From the NCBI GenBank assembly GCA_023393015.1, contig JAEWMY010000005.1:115341-179340 (forward strand): 64,000 nucleotides of DNA, in the 5' to 3' direction. Positions 9,328 to 18,428 of the stretch are shown piece by piece; positions within the stretch are counted from its first letter, which is position 1, and every line of letters begins with the position of its first letter. The stretch is from Spirochaetota bacterium (GTDB lineage: Bacteria; Spirochaetota; Spirochaetia; Treponematales; Treponemataceae). A program made the translations under genes and the position numbers. A model generated the notes under the pieces. It did no database searches, was not told where the DNA came from, and saw nothing but the letters and a program-made list of their open reading frames with translations.

Positions 9328-11085
9328 TCATTTTTTTACGAGCTCGAGTCCGCCCGTTTTCCGCTTCTCCATCATCCTGTTGATGATTACCTGCTGTCCC
9401 AGGGTCAGGATGTTCGAGAACGTCCAGTACAGCAAAAGCCCCGCGGGCGCGTTGTAGAACAGGAAGAAGAAAACAAGCGGCATGCCGTACATCATGAACT
9501 TCATCGAGCTGTTCTGCTGGTTTGCGGTCGGCGTTTGGGTCACCTTTCCGAAAAACAGCTGTGAAACAACGTAAACAATGGGAAGGATACGGAGATTGTC
9601 TCCGAGGAAAGGCAACGAGAACGGGAAGAGCATCACGCTGTCGCCACGAGAAAGATCGGGAATCCATCCGGGAATGAACATCGCCCCCCGAAACTCGAAA
9701 TAGTTGTTGAACAGGTTATACATCGCGAAAATAAGGGGAAACTGTATAAGCAGGGGCAGGCATCCCGAAAGGGGGTTATAACCGGACTCCTTGTAGAATT
9801 TGGCGAGTTCCTCGTTGAGCTTTTGCGGATTCCCGCGATACTTCTCCTGTATTTCCTGCATCTTCGGCGCGTGTTCCTGCATCTTGTGAGTCGCCTCGGA
9901 GCTTTTCTTCGTAAGCGGGAAAATAACGATTCGCATCAGAATCGTCATTAGGATGATCGAAACGCCCCAGTTCGGCACGAGCTTGTAAAAAAGCTCCATG
10001 AACCACTTCAGCAGTATCTCGAGCGGCGCGAGGATACCGCTCGATTCGACCATTTCGTTGATCTTGGTATCGGCGAGCTTGAACGAGTTGTTCCCCGCGA
10101 CGTTGTACTTCGCCAGCTGCTTGTCGGTGCGAGGACCGATGTAGAACCGCCATACGTCCGTGTTGCGACTCCCCTCGATAGGCTGATGCACCAACAGCAA
10201 CTGAGAATTGGCCGTTCCGTCGGAAGCGACAACGGAAGAATACGTCACGCCTTGAATGAAGTTCTCGGGAATCGCCACGATCGTGAAGTATTTTCCCGCG
10301 ACGGCGGCCCACGAAAACTTGTCGGAGACGGACTTGGTTTGTCCCTGATTGACCGTCAGCGTTTTCTTCTTGCCGTTGAGAAGGTGGAAAAATTTGCGAT
10401 ATTCGTATTTATCCTGCTTTACGTCCCACTCCGGACCAAATTGCGGCGAAGCGCGCAGGGTGTAGGCGGCATCGCCGAACGCGAGCCCCGGAAGGTCCCT
10501 GTCTCCGTCTATCGTTATCTTGAGTTCGAACAGGTATTCGCCGGGAACGAAGCGATACTGTTTAACCAGGGTAAAACGGGCTTCGGTTCCGTCAGCCCTC
10601 CTTACCGTCATGGGCCGGAAAAAACCGATCTCGGTATCGCTGATTCTCTTGACGGAAAAAACCTGGTCTACCGGCGTTCCGTTGGCGCCGCCGAGAAGGA
10701 GAGAGAACGCTCGATTCCCGCCCGCGGTTCCGCTCGCCATTTCTACGGGAACGCCCTTGTCAAGATGGTCCTTAAGCTGATACGAAACGATGTCACCGCC
10801 CCGATTCGTGAAGGTTACCCGCACGAGATCGGTCTCGAGAACAAACGTTTCGGCCGTTTCGTTTACGGGACTCCCGTCCGATGACGCGGAAGCCTGGCTT
10901 GAATCGAACGTTACCGGATCGACCGCGATTCCCGGTTCCGGGACCGAGTCTTCTATCTTTACCGGGTTCGCCTGCGCGGCCGCTTGCGTCTTCTCAACGG
11001 GAGGGAAAAGCTTCGACTGAAGCGTAAAGCCCCCGATTATGACGAGGGTTGAAAGGCCGATAGCCAATACCGTATTTCTGTCCAT
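9328..11085 (-). CDS. yidC: Membrane protein insertase YidC
   Basis: 585 aa, the long Gram-negative form. An N-terminal signal anchor (NTVLAIGLSTLVIIGGFTL) is followed by a large periplasmic beta-domain (about residues 60-340) and the conserved five-helix insertase domain (about 355-570) containing PNWGVSIILMTILMRIVIFP and NPLSGCLPLLIQFPLIFAMY. It inserts proteins into the inner membrane, alone or with SecYEG. The presence of the big periplasmic domain fits a diderm. Start at ATG 11085 gives a normal N-terminus and has GAAAGGAGCAA upstream. The 95-nt gap to yidD shows no gene. Confidence 0.97.
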   Translation of the reverse strand: MDRNTVLAIGLSTLVIIGGFTLQSKLFPPVEKTQAAAQANPVKIEDSVPEPGIAVDPVTFDSSQASASSDGSPVNETAETFVLETDLVRVTFTNRGGDIVSYQLKDHLDKGVPVEMASGTAGGNRAFSLLLGGANGTPVDQVFSVKRISDTEIGFFRPMTVRRADGTEARFTLVKQYRFVPGEYLFELKITIDGDRDLPGLAFGDAAYTLRASPQFGPEWDVKQDKYEYRKFFHLLNGKKKTLTVNQGQTKSVSDKFSWAAVAGKYFTIVAIPENFIQGVTYSSVVASDGTANSQLLLVHQPIEGSRNTDVWRFYIGPRTDKQLAKYNVAGNNSFKLADTKINEMVESSGILAPLEILLKWFMELFYKLVPNWGVSIILMTILMRIVIFPLTKKSSEATHKMQEHAPKMQEIQEKYRGNPQKLNEELAKFYKESGYNPLSGCLPLLIQFPLIFAMYNLFNNYFEFRGAMFIPGWIPDLSRGDSVMLFPFSLPFLGDNLRILPIVYVVSQLFFGKVTQTPTANQQNSSMKFMMYGMPLVFFFLFYNAPAGLLLYWTFSNILTLGQQVIINRMMEKRKTGGLELVKK

Positions 11086-11180
11086 TCTGTTGCTCCTTTC
11101 GAGAGAATATGGCGTGTCGTATCAGGCGGCGGCCTCGGGTCTCGTTCGTCGTTGACCGAATGGCGCGACAATGGCCCGGA

Positions 11181-11405
11181 CTACTTGCCGGGAACCGGGT
11201 CGTAGCCGCCTTCATGAAAAGGATGACAGCGCATGATTCTTCGCACGGCGAGATACAGGCCCTTGAAGGGGCCAAACCTCACTATGGCTTCGTAGGCATA
11301 CGCGGAGCATGTCGGATAATACCTGCAGGAAGGCGGTAAGAGAGGGGAAATGAACCGTTGATACGCGCGGATCAACCCGCACATCAGGCGCGAAAGAACC
11401 TTCAT
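11181..11405 (-). CDS. yidD: Membrane protein insertion efficiency factor YidD
   Basis: 74 aa, typical length. It carries the family core RAYQRFISPLLPPSCRYYP, TCSAYAYEAI and RCHPFHEGGYDPVP with the conserved cysteines. YidD is a small membrane-associated protein that helps YidC-dependent insertion. Its ATG overlaps the rnpA stop by 4 nt, the usual arrangement of this cluster. Confidence 0.95.
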   Translation of the reverse strand: MKVLSRLMCGLIRAYQRFISPLLPPSCRYYPTCSAYAYEAIVRFGPFKGLYLAVRRIMRCHPFHEGGYDPVPGK

Positions 11406-11758
11406 TCATGTCCATCCGACCACAGTCCGGCTTTTCTGAAAAGGCATTCAAACTGACTAATCCGAACGGAAAAATCGTCTTTGCCCGGAAAAACCAACAC
11501 CGTGAAGTCATAGCCTGCCGCGAGATGCCGCTTGAGAAGTCTGTACGATTCCCGACTCAACCGCCGGGAACGATTCCGCTCAACGGCCGTCCCGTAGCCC
11601 CGCGGAAAGGTGAATACAACCCTGTTCCGCTCCGTCCCGTTCGGCAGGACAAACAACTTTGCCCCGTCGCAATGGTATTTTTTTCCTTTCCGGAAAACAA
11701 CCTGGATACTGGCGGCACGGCTAAGCCGTTCCGCCTTCGAAAAACTCGAGCGTTTCAC
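11402..11758 (-). CDS. rnpA: Ribonuclease P protein component
   Basis: 118 aa, the normal size. It binds the RNase P RNA and assists removal of tRNA 5' leaders. The signature basic helix is present in the form AVERNRSRRLSRESYR (usually AVxRNxxKRxxRExxR). The gene lies 13 nt downstream of rpmH. Between them, TGTGGATCA at 11766-11774 overlaps the rpmH stop and is one base from an inverted DnaA box. Confidence 0.95.
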   Translation of the reverse strand: MKRSSFSKAERLSRAASIQVVFRKGKKYHCDGAKLFVLPNGTERNRVVFTFPRGYGTAVERNRSRRLSRESYRLLKRHLAAGYDFTVLVFPGKDDFSVRISQFECLFRKAGLWSDGHE

Positions 11759-11771
11759 GGCTCCCTGTGGA

Positions 11772-11927
11772 TCAGTAGGGCTTCTTTTCGTCAGAAATGG
11801 TCAGTTTGTAGCGTCCCTTCGCGCGTCGGCGCTTCAAGACCAACCGTCCGCCACGAGTTGCCATTCTGGCCCTAAAGCCGAATTTGCGGTTGCGCTTGAC
11901 CTTGCTGGGCTGGTATGTCCGTTTCAT
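11772..11927 (-). CDS. rpmH: 50S ribosomal protein L34
   Basis: 51 aa. It begins MKRTYQPSKVKRNRKFGFR and continues with the basic L34 core RMATRGGRLVLKRRRAKGR; a C-terminal tail of about nine residues (ending DEKKPY) is longer than the minimal 44-aa form. AAGGAG lies about 10 nt upstream of the ATG. It heads the rpmH-rnpA-yidD-yidC-jag cluster that typically flanks the bacterial origin. Confidence 0.96.
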   Translation of the reverse strand: MKRTYQPSKVKRNRKFGFRARMATRGGRLVLKRRRAKGRYKLTISDEKKPY

Positions 11928-12015
11928 GGATCGTAGACTCCTTTATTTGCAAGAACGGAAACCCCGATGAGTACCGTTCATAAGATCTGCTTCTATCGCG
12001 TACAATAGGCAACGC

Positions 12016-12044
12016 AGTATACATGACAGCCCCCCGGAGGTCAA
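12016..12044 (-). promoter_or_regulatory. Promoter for the rpmH cluster
   Basis: On the minus strand TTGACC (12039-12044) and TATACT (12016-12021) are separated by exactly 17 bp. Transcription would start near 12009, leaving an 80-nt leader before rpmH. It lies between the DUF721 stop and rpmH. Confidence 0.65.
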
Positions 12045-12055
12045 TAAGCGACACG

Positions 12056-12559
12056 CTACCCTTTCGACGGCTTTCCTTTGCGGATACTGTCGCGAAGCTT
12101 GGCCAAAACCTCTTGCAAGGGACCGTCCAACGTTCCGTCAACGGGGGGCGGGGCGACAGGGTCCCGCGATTCGTCCATCGTTGCATCCGCGTGTGTCCCG
12201 CCAGAAGCCCTCGGAACGCCCGCTCCGACCGGCGTTTCCTGTCTACGATACTCCTCGCCGTTTTCGGGCCGGACGCGCACCACCATCGCCTTAATGGCGA
12301 GGGAGGGAAACGCGCGTGATAGATCCGATATCACGCGTTTTTTGACGAAGGACAGTTGTTGGCTCCACCCGGGGTGGTCGACCTCAACGACGACGACGCC
12401 CCGATCGACGTCGACGACCCGGCTGTGCGCGGCGATCTTCTCTCCTACAAGCATCCGCCAGTTGCCGTAAAAGTCATTCGCCTCCCGCATCCTATTCCCG
12501 TCAAGGGTCGAAAACAGGGAGGTAACGATATCCGCGGCCTTTTTTACGTCCTTACTCAT
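12056..12559 (-). CDS. DUF721 (DciA-like) protein
   Basis: 167 aa. Residues 1-95 form the DUF721 domain (NWRMLVGEKIAAHSRV, VVVVEVDHPGWSQQLSFVKK); the rest is a low-complexity Pro/Gly/Arg-rich tail. Members of this family include DciA, which works with the replicative helicase in bacteria without DnaC/DnaI loaders; that role is inferred from the family and from its position behind recF, which it overlaps by 8 nt. In treponemes a DUF721 gene also follows recF. Confidence 0.85.
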   Translation of the reverse strand: MSKDVKKAADIVTSLFSTLDGNRMREANDFYGNWRMLVGEKIAAHSRVVDVDRGVVVVEVDHPGWSQQLSFVKKRVISDLSRAFPSLAIKAMVVRVRPENGEEYRRQETPVGAGVPRASGGTHADATMDESRDPVAPPPVDGTLDGPLQEVLAKLRDSIRKGKPSKG

Positions 12560-13625
12560 GCCATGCGCCTCCCGCTATATGATATACCCGGGTCGTGGTT
12601 CGTCGGTATCGTTCATACGGTTCGCCGGGCATGAAAGTGCAAAACAACTGGTCATATGCCGGCAGAAGGGCCGTAAAACGTTGTCTTTTGTCCGGATCCA
12701 ACTCGAGCAACACGTCGTCCATGAGAAGAACGGGCAATCGACCCGTTACGTCGGTATAAAACACGGCTTGCGCGGTACGAAGCAGCAACGAAAGAAGCCT
12801 TCGCTGCCCGGTCGAGGCCGTCGGAATGAATCCCGTTCCATGACGCACGAACCTGATCCTGTCCCTATGAGGTCCCGACATGCTCGTTCCCATCGTCTCG
12901 TCAAGCGACCGCTTTGCCACGATCTCCGTCATTATCTCGTCCGCAGTAGACCCTTTCCATGATGGAGCGTATTCCAGAGTAAGCCCGTCTATTCCGGTCA
13001 CTTCCTCGTATAAGCGCGCGAAAACTCCGTTAAAATCACGAATTGTCTTGCGTCGGCGACGGGTCACCTCGATCCCCGACTCGACCAGCTGGGCGTCTAC
13101 GATGTCGAGAATTTCCGGTTTTTTTTCTTTTAGGAGCGCGTTTCTCGTTTTGAGTATTTTCTTGTATGCCCTGAAAACGTCGATATACGACCCGTCGTAC
13201 ATCGATAAAGACTGATCGATAAAAAACCTTCGCCGTTCGGGAGCCCCGACGGCGAAATCCAGATCGTCATGACTGAACAGTACGCATGGAATCGTATCGA
13301 CGAGCTCCTTGCGGTCTGAAATGACTTTCGCGTTCTTCTCGATCCTTTTTTTTCCGTCCTTAAACGTCACTGAAATGGTGTTTGTACGTTCCGTTTGATC
13401 GCGAAAAATCGCGCGAACGGAAAAATCCTTGAGCCCGTTCGTAGCTATTTCGGAATCGTTTCTCGTCCGAAACGAAGACCCGTATGCGGATAGGTACAGG
13501 GTTTCGAGAATATTGCTTTTACCCTGTCCGTTTTCGCCAATAAAATAGACCTCCTTCGAAAGGAGGTCTATCGTCTTGTTTTCAAGATTCCGGACGTTCG
13601 TAAATGACGCTGATAAAAAAGGCAC
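12552..13625 (-). CDS. recF: DNA replication and repair protein RecF
   Basis: 357 aa. ATP-binding SMC-like protein for loading RecA at gaps. Walker A is GENGQGKSN at residues 30-38, the ABC-type signature is STGQRRLLSLLL, and Walker B is LPVLLMDDVLLELD. All three match canonical RecF. It is 15 nt downstream of dnaN and overlaps DUF721, so dnaN-recF-DUF721 form one unit. The start has RNA-level coupling to dnaN rather than a strong ribosome site. Confidence 0.96.
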   Translation of the reverse strand: MPFLSASFTNVRNLENKTIDLLSKEVYFIGENGQGKSNILETLYLSAYGSSFRTRNDSEIATNGLKDFSVRAIFRDQTERTNTISVTFKDGKKRIEKNAKVISDRKELVDTIPCVLFSHDDLDFAVGAPERRRFFIDQSLSMYDGSYIDVFRAYKKILKTRNALLKEKKPEILDIVDAQLVESGIEVTRRRRKTIRDFNGVFARLYEEVTGIDGLTLEYAPSWKGSTADEIMTEIVAKRSLDETMGTSMSGPHRDRIRFVRHGTGFIPTASTGQRRLLSLLLRTAQAVFYTDVTGRLPVLLMDDVLLELDPDKRQRFTALLPAYDQLFCTFMPGEPYERYRRTTTRVYHIAGGAWHE

Positions 13626-13640
13626 GTACTGTTCCGGTTC

Positions 13641-14744
13641 TTATTCCATCTGCATGGGCATGATGATGTGAAAGAAGTCTTTGCCGGGCTCCGATCTTAC
13701 GGTTACGGCCTTCATTGCCTCGGTAAAGTCGAATTTCACCCGATCCGATCCGATTACCTTGATAGGTTCTTCTACGTACAGATAATTCAGGGCTATCGTA
13801 ATCTCATCACCGTCATACTTGCAAGGAATTTCCTCTTTAGCCGTACCGATTTCGGTTTCCTGTGAACTGATGGTAAGCGTTCCCGGAGCGACGGTAAGAT
13901 AGACCCTGCGGGATTTCTGCTCTACAAGAAGGGCAACGCGCTTAAGCGCCTCCATGATGTCCCTTGTATCGACTTCAAAGGAGTATGACTGGCTTTCCGG
14001 AATTACCCTGGAATAATTGGGAAATTGACCTTCGATCAACACCGATGAGAATTCATAATTGGCAAAACGGAAAAAGATGTTTTTCTCACCGACGGCTATA
14101 GACAGCGGACCTTCGTCCGTAGCTCGCTTGTTGATGATCGTAAGTATCTTCGGCGGTACAATAACCCCTTTGAACTCGGGAATCGCAATGCCGAATTCCT
14201 TCGCGATAAAAGCCAATCTACGGCCGTCGGTCGCCACGAGTTGGAGTTTGTCCCCGAGGCGCTCCATGTAAACGCCGTTCATGAAGTAACGCGTTTCGTC
14301 CGCCGAAACGGAAAAAACAGTCTGGTTTATCATTTCCTTGAATTCTTTCACGGGCACTTCGAAGAACTGGAGATTGCTCGGGGAAGTGAACTCGGGATAT
14401 TTGTCGCTCGTAATACTCTTGAGCTGGAACCGGGCTTTTTTCATGGTCGAGCGAATCGTAATTCGTATGTCTTTCTGTTCGAACTCGATTTCTCCCTGAG
14501 GAAGGGAAGAAATAATGCTCATAAACTTATCGCAAAAAACGGTCGTAGATCCCTCTTCGCTTACGTCTACCGGTATCTTTGTTTCGAAGTTGACCTTGAT
14601 ATCCGTAGCCTTGATCGTAAGAGTTCCCGCAGAAGCCTCGAGAAGAACATTCGACAGAATGGAAATGGCGTTTTTTGTGGCGATTATTTCCTGGGCAATG
14701 GAAATTTCCTTAAGAAGTGCGTCTCGATCAAAACTGAACTTCAT
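13641..14744 (-). CDS. dnaN: DNA polymerase III beta sliding clamp
   Basis: 367 aa, standard length, starting MKFSFDRDALLKEISIAQ. The three beta-clamp domains are recognisable, with FMNGVYMERLGDKLQLVATDGRRLAF in the middle (domain 2) and the C-terminal IMPMQ-type end (HIIMPMQME) that forms part of the hydrophobic cleft. A GGAGG lies 5 nt upstream of the ATG. It follows dnaA after a 242-bp gap that is the likely origin. Confidence 0.97.
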   Translation of the reverse strand: MKFSFDRDALLKEISIAQEIIATKNAISILSNVLLEASAGTLTIKATDIKVNFETKIPVDVSEEGSTTVFCDKFMSIISSLPQGEIEFEQKDIRITIRSTMKKARFQLKSITSDKYPEFTSPSNLQFFEVPVKEFKEMINQTVFSVSADETRYFMNGVYMERLGDKLQLVATDGRRLAFIAKEFGIAIPEFKGVIVPPKILTIINKRATDEGPLSIAVGEKNIFFRFANYEFSSVLIEGQFPNYSRVIPESQSYSFEVDTRDIMEALKRVALLVEQKSRRVYLTVAPGTLTISSQETEIGTAKEEIPCKYDGDEITIALNYLYVEEPIKVIGSDRVKFDFTEAMKAVTVRSEPGKDFFHIIMPMQME

Positions 14745-14986
14745 ATATCCTCCGATTCTCTATTATAAGTATATATATAATATAATAGTAGTAGCAGTAA
14801 TAGAGCCTGTTGAAATCTTAATAACCGATGGTTCTCCTTATAATATAAAGAGTAACAGTCTTAACAACCTCTGCTTTTAGTAATCGGTGTTATCCACTAA
14901 TCCACAGGAAATCAAACTCTCCACGGGATATACACAGCATTGTAGCATACATTTAACAGGAAAAAAACGGCATCCGAAATACTTTA
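14745..14986. other. oriC: Candidate replication origin between dnaN and dnaA
   Basis: This 242-bp gap is much more AT-rich than the surroundings. It has a run of alternating A/T at 14761-14790, a TAGTAGTAGCAGTAATAG tract at 14786-14803 resembling DnaA-trio repeats, and a cluster of DnaA-box-like 9-mers, all in one orientation: TTATCCACT (14890-14898), TAATCCACA (14898-14906), CTCTCCACG (14917-14925) and ATATACACA (14928-14936). None is a perfect box. Gene direction switches from leftward to rightward just beyond dnaA, consistent with an origin here. Confidence 0.6.
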
Positions 14987-16414
14987 TCAGCTGTTATAGT
15001 CCTTAATGAGCTTCATGAGTTTTTGTATCGTTGAATCGAGAGAGGGTTCCGCTTTAAGACGCTCGTCGATTTTTTGACATCCGTGCATGACGGTAGTATG
15101 ATCCCTTCCTCCGAATTCCATACCGAGCTCCGTCGTTGAATACTCGGTAATCTCCCTGGCGATAAACATCGCCAATTGCCTGGGGAAGGAGATGGCCTTT
15201 GTTCTCTTTTTCCCTTTGAGATCCGTATATGATAGGGAGAAATACTCGGCGACCACCTTTTGGATCGTTTCGATCGTGACGTTGTTTTGTTTGGGAGAGC
15301 CGAAATTATCCCGAAGTTGCTGTTGGGCAATTTCGAGAGTTACGGGTTTTTTCGTCAGTTCCGCATAGGCGATCAATTTCGTAAGGGAAGCCTCGAGATC
15401 CCGTACGTTCGACGATATGTTTCTGGCAACGAGGTTAATCACGTCCGGAGGTATACTTACTCCCCGAGCCTCTACCTTTTTGGCCAATATCGCGCATCGC
15501 GTTTCGTAGCTGGGTGGTTGGAGGTCGACATTGAGTCCGCGTTCGAACCGTGAACGCAAACGTTCAGACAGGTTTTTCAGCTCGGAGACCGGCCTGTCAC
15601 ACGTAAAAATAATCTGCTTATTCGCGTCATACAGGGCGTTAAACGTATGGAACAACTCTTCCTGTGTTTCGTTCTTTTTTTGGAGGAAGTGAATGTCGTC
15701 GATGAGCAACATGTCGGCGTTTCTATATTTGTTCTTGAACCCCTGCGTGGCGGAGTTCTTGATCGCCTCCACGAATTCGTTCGTGAAGTTTTCCGCAGTG
15801 ATATAAATGATCTTACAGCCTTTTTCCTGCCAGGAAAGGTTTCCGATCGCCTGCATCAGGTGCGTCTTTCCGAGACCGACGCCGCCGTAGATGAGACAGG
15901 GGTTATAGGCCGTACCGGGGTTTTTCGCGATGGCGATAGCCGCGTTCGCCGCGAAGAAGTTATTCTCGCCGATGACGAAGTTGTCGAATATATAATCCTT
16001 GCGGAGCTGGGAATGCCCTTCCCGGGCGCGGGGTTGTTCGGGTTTTGTCAAATGATCCGATACAGCGCGGGCTCGCGAGCCGGTTCCCTTGTTCCCGGCA
16101 TCGGATCCCCGCGACTCTTTTTTTACGGTTCCCGATACGGCGCCATGCGAATCATCCTTCGTCCGTTGCTTAACCTCAAGGATGACCTGGATGTGTTGCC
16201 CCGACAGTTCGAAGAGCTTGTTTTCGATACGGGTCTGGTATCGTTGTTTCACCTGATCCCGATAAAAGGCGGAAGGAACGGAGATTACGATAGACTGTTC
16301 CCCCGAAGACTCGTATTCCATGTTAAACCACATGGCGTATTCCTGCTCGGACAGTTCTGATTTTAGCTGATTGAGCGTTTCTTTCCAAAAGACATCATAA
16401 TCCCACGTACCCAT
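14987..16414 (-). CDS. dnaA: Chromosomal replication initiator DnaA
   Basis: 475 aa. Domain I (about residues 1-85), a variable linker, the AAA+ domain with Walker A GGVGLGKTHL near residues 174-183 and Walker B MLLIDDIHFL, and the C-terminal DNA-binding helix-turn-helix with the signature STTELGMEFGGRDHTTVMHG. All functional motifs are intact. The start at 16414 lies only 8 nt after a TATAAT box and no Shine-Dalgarno is present, so the mRNA is probably leaderless. It is divergent from gyrB. Confidence 0.97.
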   Translation of the reverse strand: MGTWDYDVFWKETLNQLKSELSEQEYAMWFNMEYESSGEQSIVISVPSAFYRDQVKQRYQTRIENKLFELSGQHIQVILEVKQRTKDDSHGAVSGTVKKESRGSDAGNKGTGSRARAVSDHLTKPEQPRAREGHSQLRKDYIFDNFVIGENNFFAANAAIAIAKNPGTAYNPCLIYGGVGLGKTHLMQAIGNLSWQEKGCKIIYITAENFTNEFVEAIKNSATQGFKNKYRNADMLLIDDIHFLQKKNETQEELFHTFNALYDANKQIIFTCDRPVSELKNLSERLRSRFERGLNVDLQPPSYETRCAILAKKVEARGVSIPPDVINLVARNISSNVRDLEASLTKLIAYAELTKKPVTLEIAQQQLRDNFGSPKQNNVTIETIQKVVAEYFSLSYTDLKGKKRTKAISFPRQLAMFIAREITEYSTTELGMEFGGRDHTTVMHGCQKIDERLKAEPSLDSTIQKLMKLIKDYNS

Positions 16415-16422
16415 AGGGAGCC

Positions 16423-16452
16423 ATTATACCCCTTCTTTACTTTTTTTGACAA
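16423..16452 (-). promoter_or_regulatory. dnaA promoter (leaderless type)
   Basis: Minus-strand TTGTCA (16447-16452), an 18-bp spacer and a perfect TATAAT (16423-16428) lie 8 nt before the dnaA ATG. Its -35 box overlaps the gyrB -35 box on the other strand. Confidence 0.7.
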
Positions 16453-16474
16453 TGACGGTAGTATGTCTGATACG
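16446..16474 (+). promoter_or_regulatory. gyrB promoter
   Basis: Consensus TTGACA at 16446-16451, a 17-bp spacer and GATACG at 16469-16474. AAGGA at 16489-16493 is a good ribosome site 6 nt before the gyrB ATG, so this transcript has a normal leader, unlike dnaA. Confidence 0.55.
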
Positions 16475-16499
16475 CGTTTCTACTATATAAGGATACTAA

Positions 16500-18413
16500 A
16501 TGAGTTCTGCTACCTACTCAGCCAATAATATTACGGTACTTAAGGGTCTCGAAGCCGTCAGAAAACGCCCGGGTATGTATATCGGTTCTACCGGCCCCGA
16601 CGGGCTTCACCATCTCGTGTACGAGGTGGTCGATAACTGTATCGACGAGGCGATGGCGGGGCATTGCGATCGAATCCTGGTAGTTCTGGAAAAGAACGAC
16701 GTGGTCCGCGTCGAGGATAACGGGCGAGGAATCCCCGTAGATATTCACCCGGGGGAGGGCGTCAGCGCGCTTGAGCTCGTTTTGACCCGGCTACATGCCG
16801 GCGGCAAATTCGACAAGGGCTCGTACAAGGTTTCGGGAGGACTCCATGGCGTCGGCGTTTCCGTCGTGAACGCGCTATCCACCTGGATGGAGGCCTTCGT
16901 CGCGCGTGACGGCTATGAACACGTTCAACGGTTCGAGACGGGAAACCCCGGCGAACCGATCAAGCGGTTGGGCGAAACCGACAGACGCGGGACGACCATT
17001 CGCTGGCAAGCCGATCCGACGATATTTACCGAGACTACGACATATAACTTCGACGTCCTGGCGACCAGGCTTCGGGAGCTCGCCTTCCTCAACTCCGGCA
17101 TCACGATCGTCATGCGGGACGAGCGGCTGAGCGTCCCGAAAGAGATCGAATTCCGTTTCGAGGGCGGAATTCGCGAGTTCGTCGCGTATCTCAACGAAAA
17201 CAAGACTGTGCTCCACCCGGAACCCGTCTATATAACCGGCGAACGCGACGACATCATCGTGGAGGTCGCGCTCCAGTACAACGACTCCTTCAGCGAGATC
17301 ATGTTCAGCTTCGTCAACGACATCAACACCCGGGAAGGCGGAACTCACCTGGTGGGCTTCAAGTCGGCGCTCACGAAGGTTCTAAACGAGTTTTTGAAGA
17401 ATTCCAAACTATCCAAAAAAATGGAAGAAACCCTGTCAGGCGACGATGTCCGAGAGGGATTGACGGCCGTTCTGTCCGTGAAGGTTCCCGAGCCCCAGTT
17501 CGAGGGACAGACCAAGACCAAGCTCGGCAATTCCGAGGTCAAGGGTATTGTCGAAACGTTCGTTAACGATCAGCTTACCCTGTATCTCGAGCAAAATCCC
17601 GAGGTAATCAACCAGATACTGGAGAAGAGCGTGCTTGCCGCAAAGGCGCGAATAGCGGCCCGACAGGCCAGAGACGCCACGCGTCGCAAAAACGCGATGG
17701 ACTCCTCGGGATTACCCGGAAAGCTCGCCGACTGTTCCGAAAAAGACCCGGCCAAGTGCGAGATATACATCGTCGAGGGAGACTCGGCGGGCGGCTCGGC
17801 GAAGATGGGTCGTAACAGGAAGTTCCAGGCCATCCTCTCGATGTGGGGGAAGATGCTCAACGTCGAGAAAACCCGGCTGGACAAGGTTATCGGGAACGAC
17901 AAACTTCAGCCGATAATCGCGAGTCTTGGCGCCGGAATCGCCGACACCTTCAATTGCGCAAAACTGCGCTATCACAAGATAATCATCATGGCGGACGCGG
18001 ACGTCGACGGATCGCACATCCGCACGCTCCTGCTGACTTTTTTCTACCGGTACATGACGGATATCATCAAGGACGGCTACGTGTATATCGCGATGCCTCC
18101 CCTGTATAAGATTTCGTACGAGAAAAAGGTCTTTTACGCTTACGACGACGACGAAAAAGAACGGATCATGTCCACGATCGACCGTGACCCGGAAAAGGTC
18201 AACATTCAGCGATACAAGGGCTTGGGCGAAATGAACCCGGAACAGCTATGGGAAACGACCATGGATCCGGAACGGCGTAAGATGATGCGCGTCAGGCTGG
18301 ACGACGCCGTCGAGGCGGATCGCACCTTTACGACCCTGATGGGCGAGCAGGTAGAGCCCCGGCGCAAGTTCATCGAGGACAACGCCGTGTACGTTTCCAA
18401 CCTTGACGTGTAA
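16500..18413 (+). CDS. gyrB: DNA gyrase subunit B
   Basis: 637 aa, a normal length without the large insertion of some proteobacterial forms. GHKL ATPase motifs (VVDNCIDEAMAGHCD, VEDNGRGIPV, GLHGVGVSVVNAL) come first, then the TOPRIM segment EGDSAGGSAKMGRNRKFQAI and DADVDGSHIRTLL. It introduces negative supercoils with GyrA. Where many GyrB proteins have LPLKGKILNVEK this one has LSMWGKMLNVEK. gyrA follows after 15 nt. Confidence 0.97.
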   Translation: MSSATYSANNITVLKGLEAVRKRPGMYIGSTGPDGLHHLVYEVVDNCIDEAMAGHCDRILVVLEKNDVVRVEDNGRGIPVDIHPGEGVSALELVLTRLHAGGKFDKGSYKVSGGLHGVGVSVVNALSTWMEAFVARDGYEHVQRFETGNPGEPIKRLGETDRRGTTIRWQADPTIFTETTTYNFDVLATRLRELAFLNSGITIVMRDERLSVPKEIEFRFEGGIREFVAYLNENKTVLHPEPVYITGERDDIIVEVALQYNDSFSEIMFSFVNDINTREGGTHLVGFKSALTKVLNEFLKNSKLSKKMEETLSGDDVREGLTAVLSVKVPEPQFEGQTKTKLGNSEVKGIVETFVNDQLTLYLEQNPEVINQILEKSVLAAKARIAARQARDATRRKNAMDSSGLPGKLADCSEKDPAKCEIYIVEGDSAGGSAKMGRNRKFQAILSMWGKMLNVEKTRLDKVIGNDKLQPIIASLGAGIADTFNCAKLRYHKIIIMADADVDGSHIRTLLLTFFYRYMTDIIKDGYVYIAMPPLYKISYEKKVFYAYDDDEKERIMSTIDRDPEKVNIQRYKGLGEMNPEQLWETTMDPERRKMMRVRLDDAVEADRTFTTLMGEQVEPRRKFIEDNAVYVSNLDV

Positions 18414-18428
18414 TGGAGATATCTAGCG

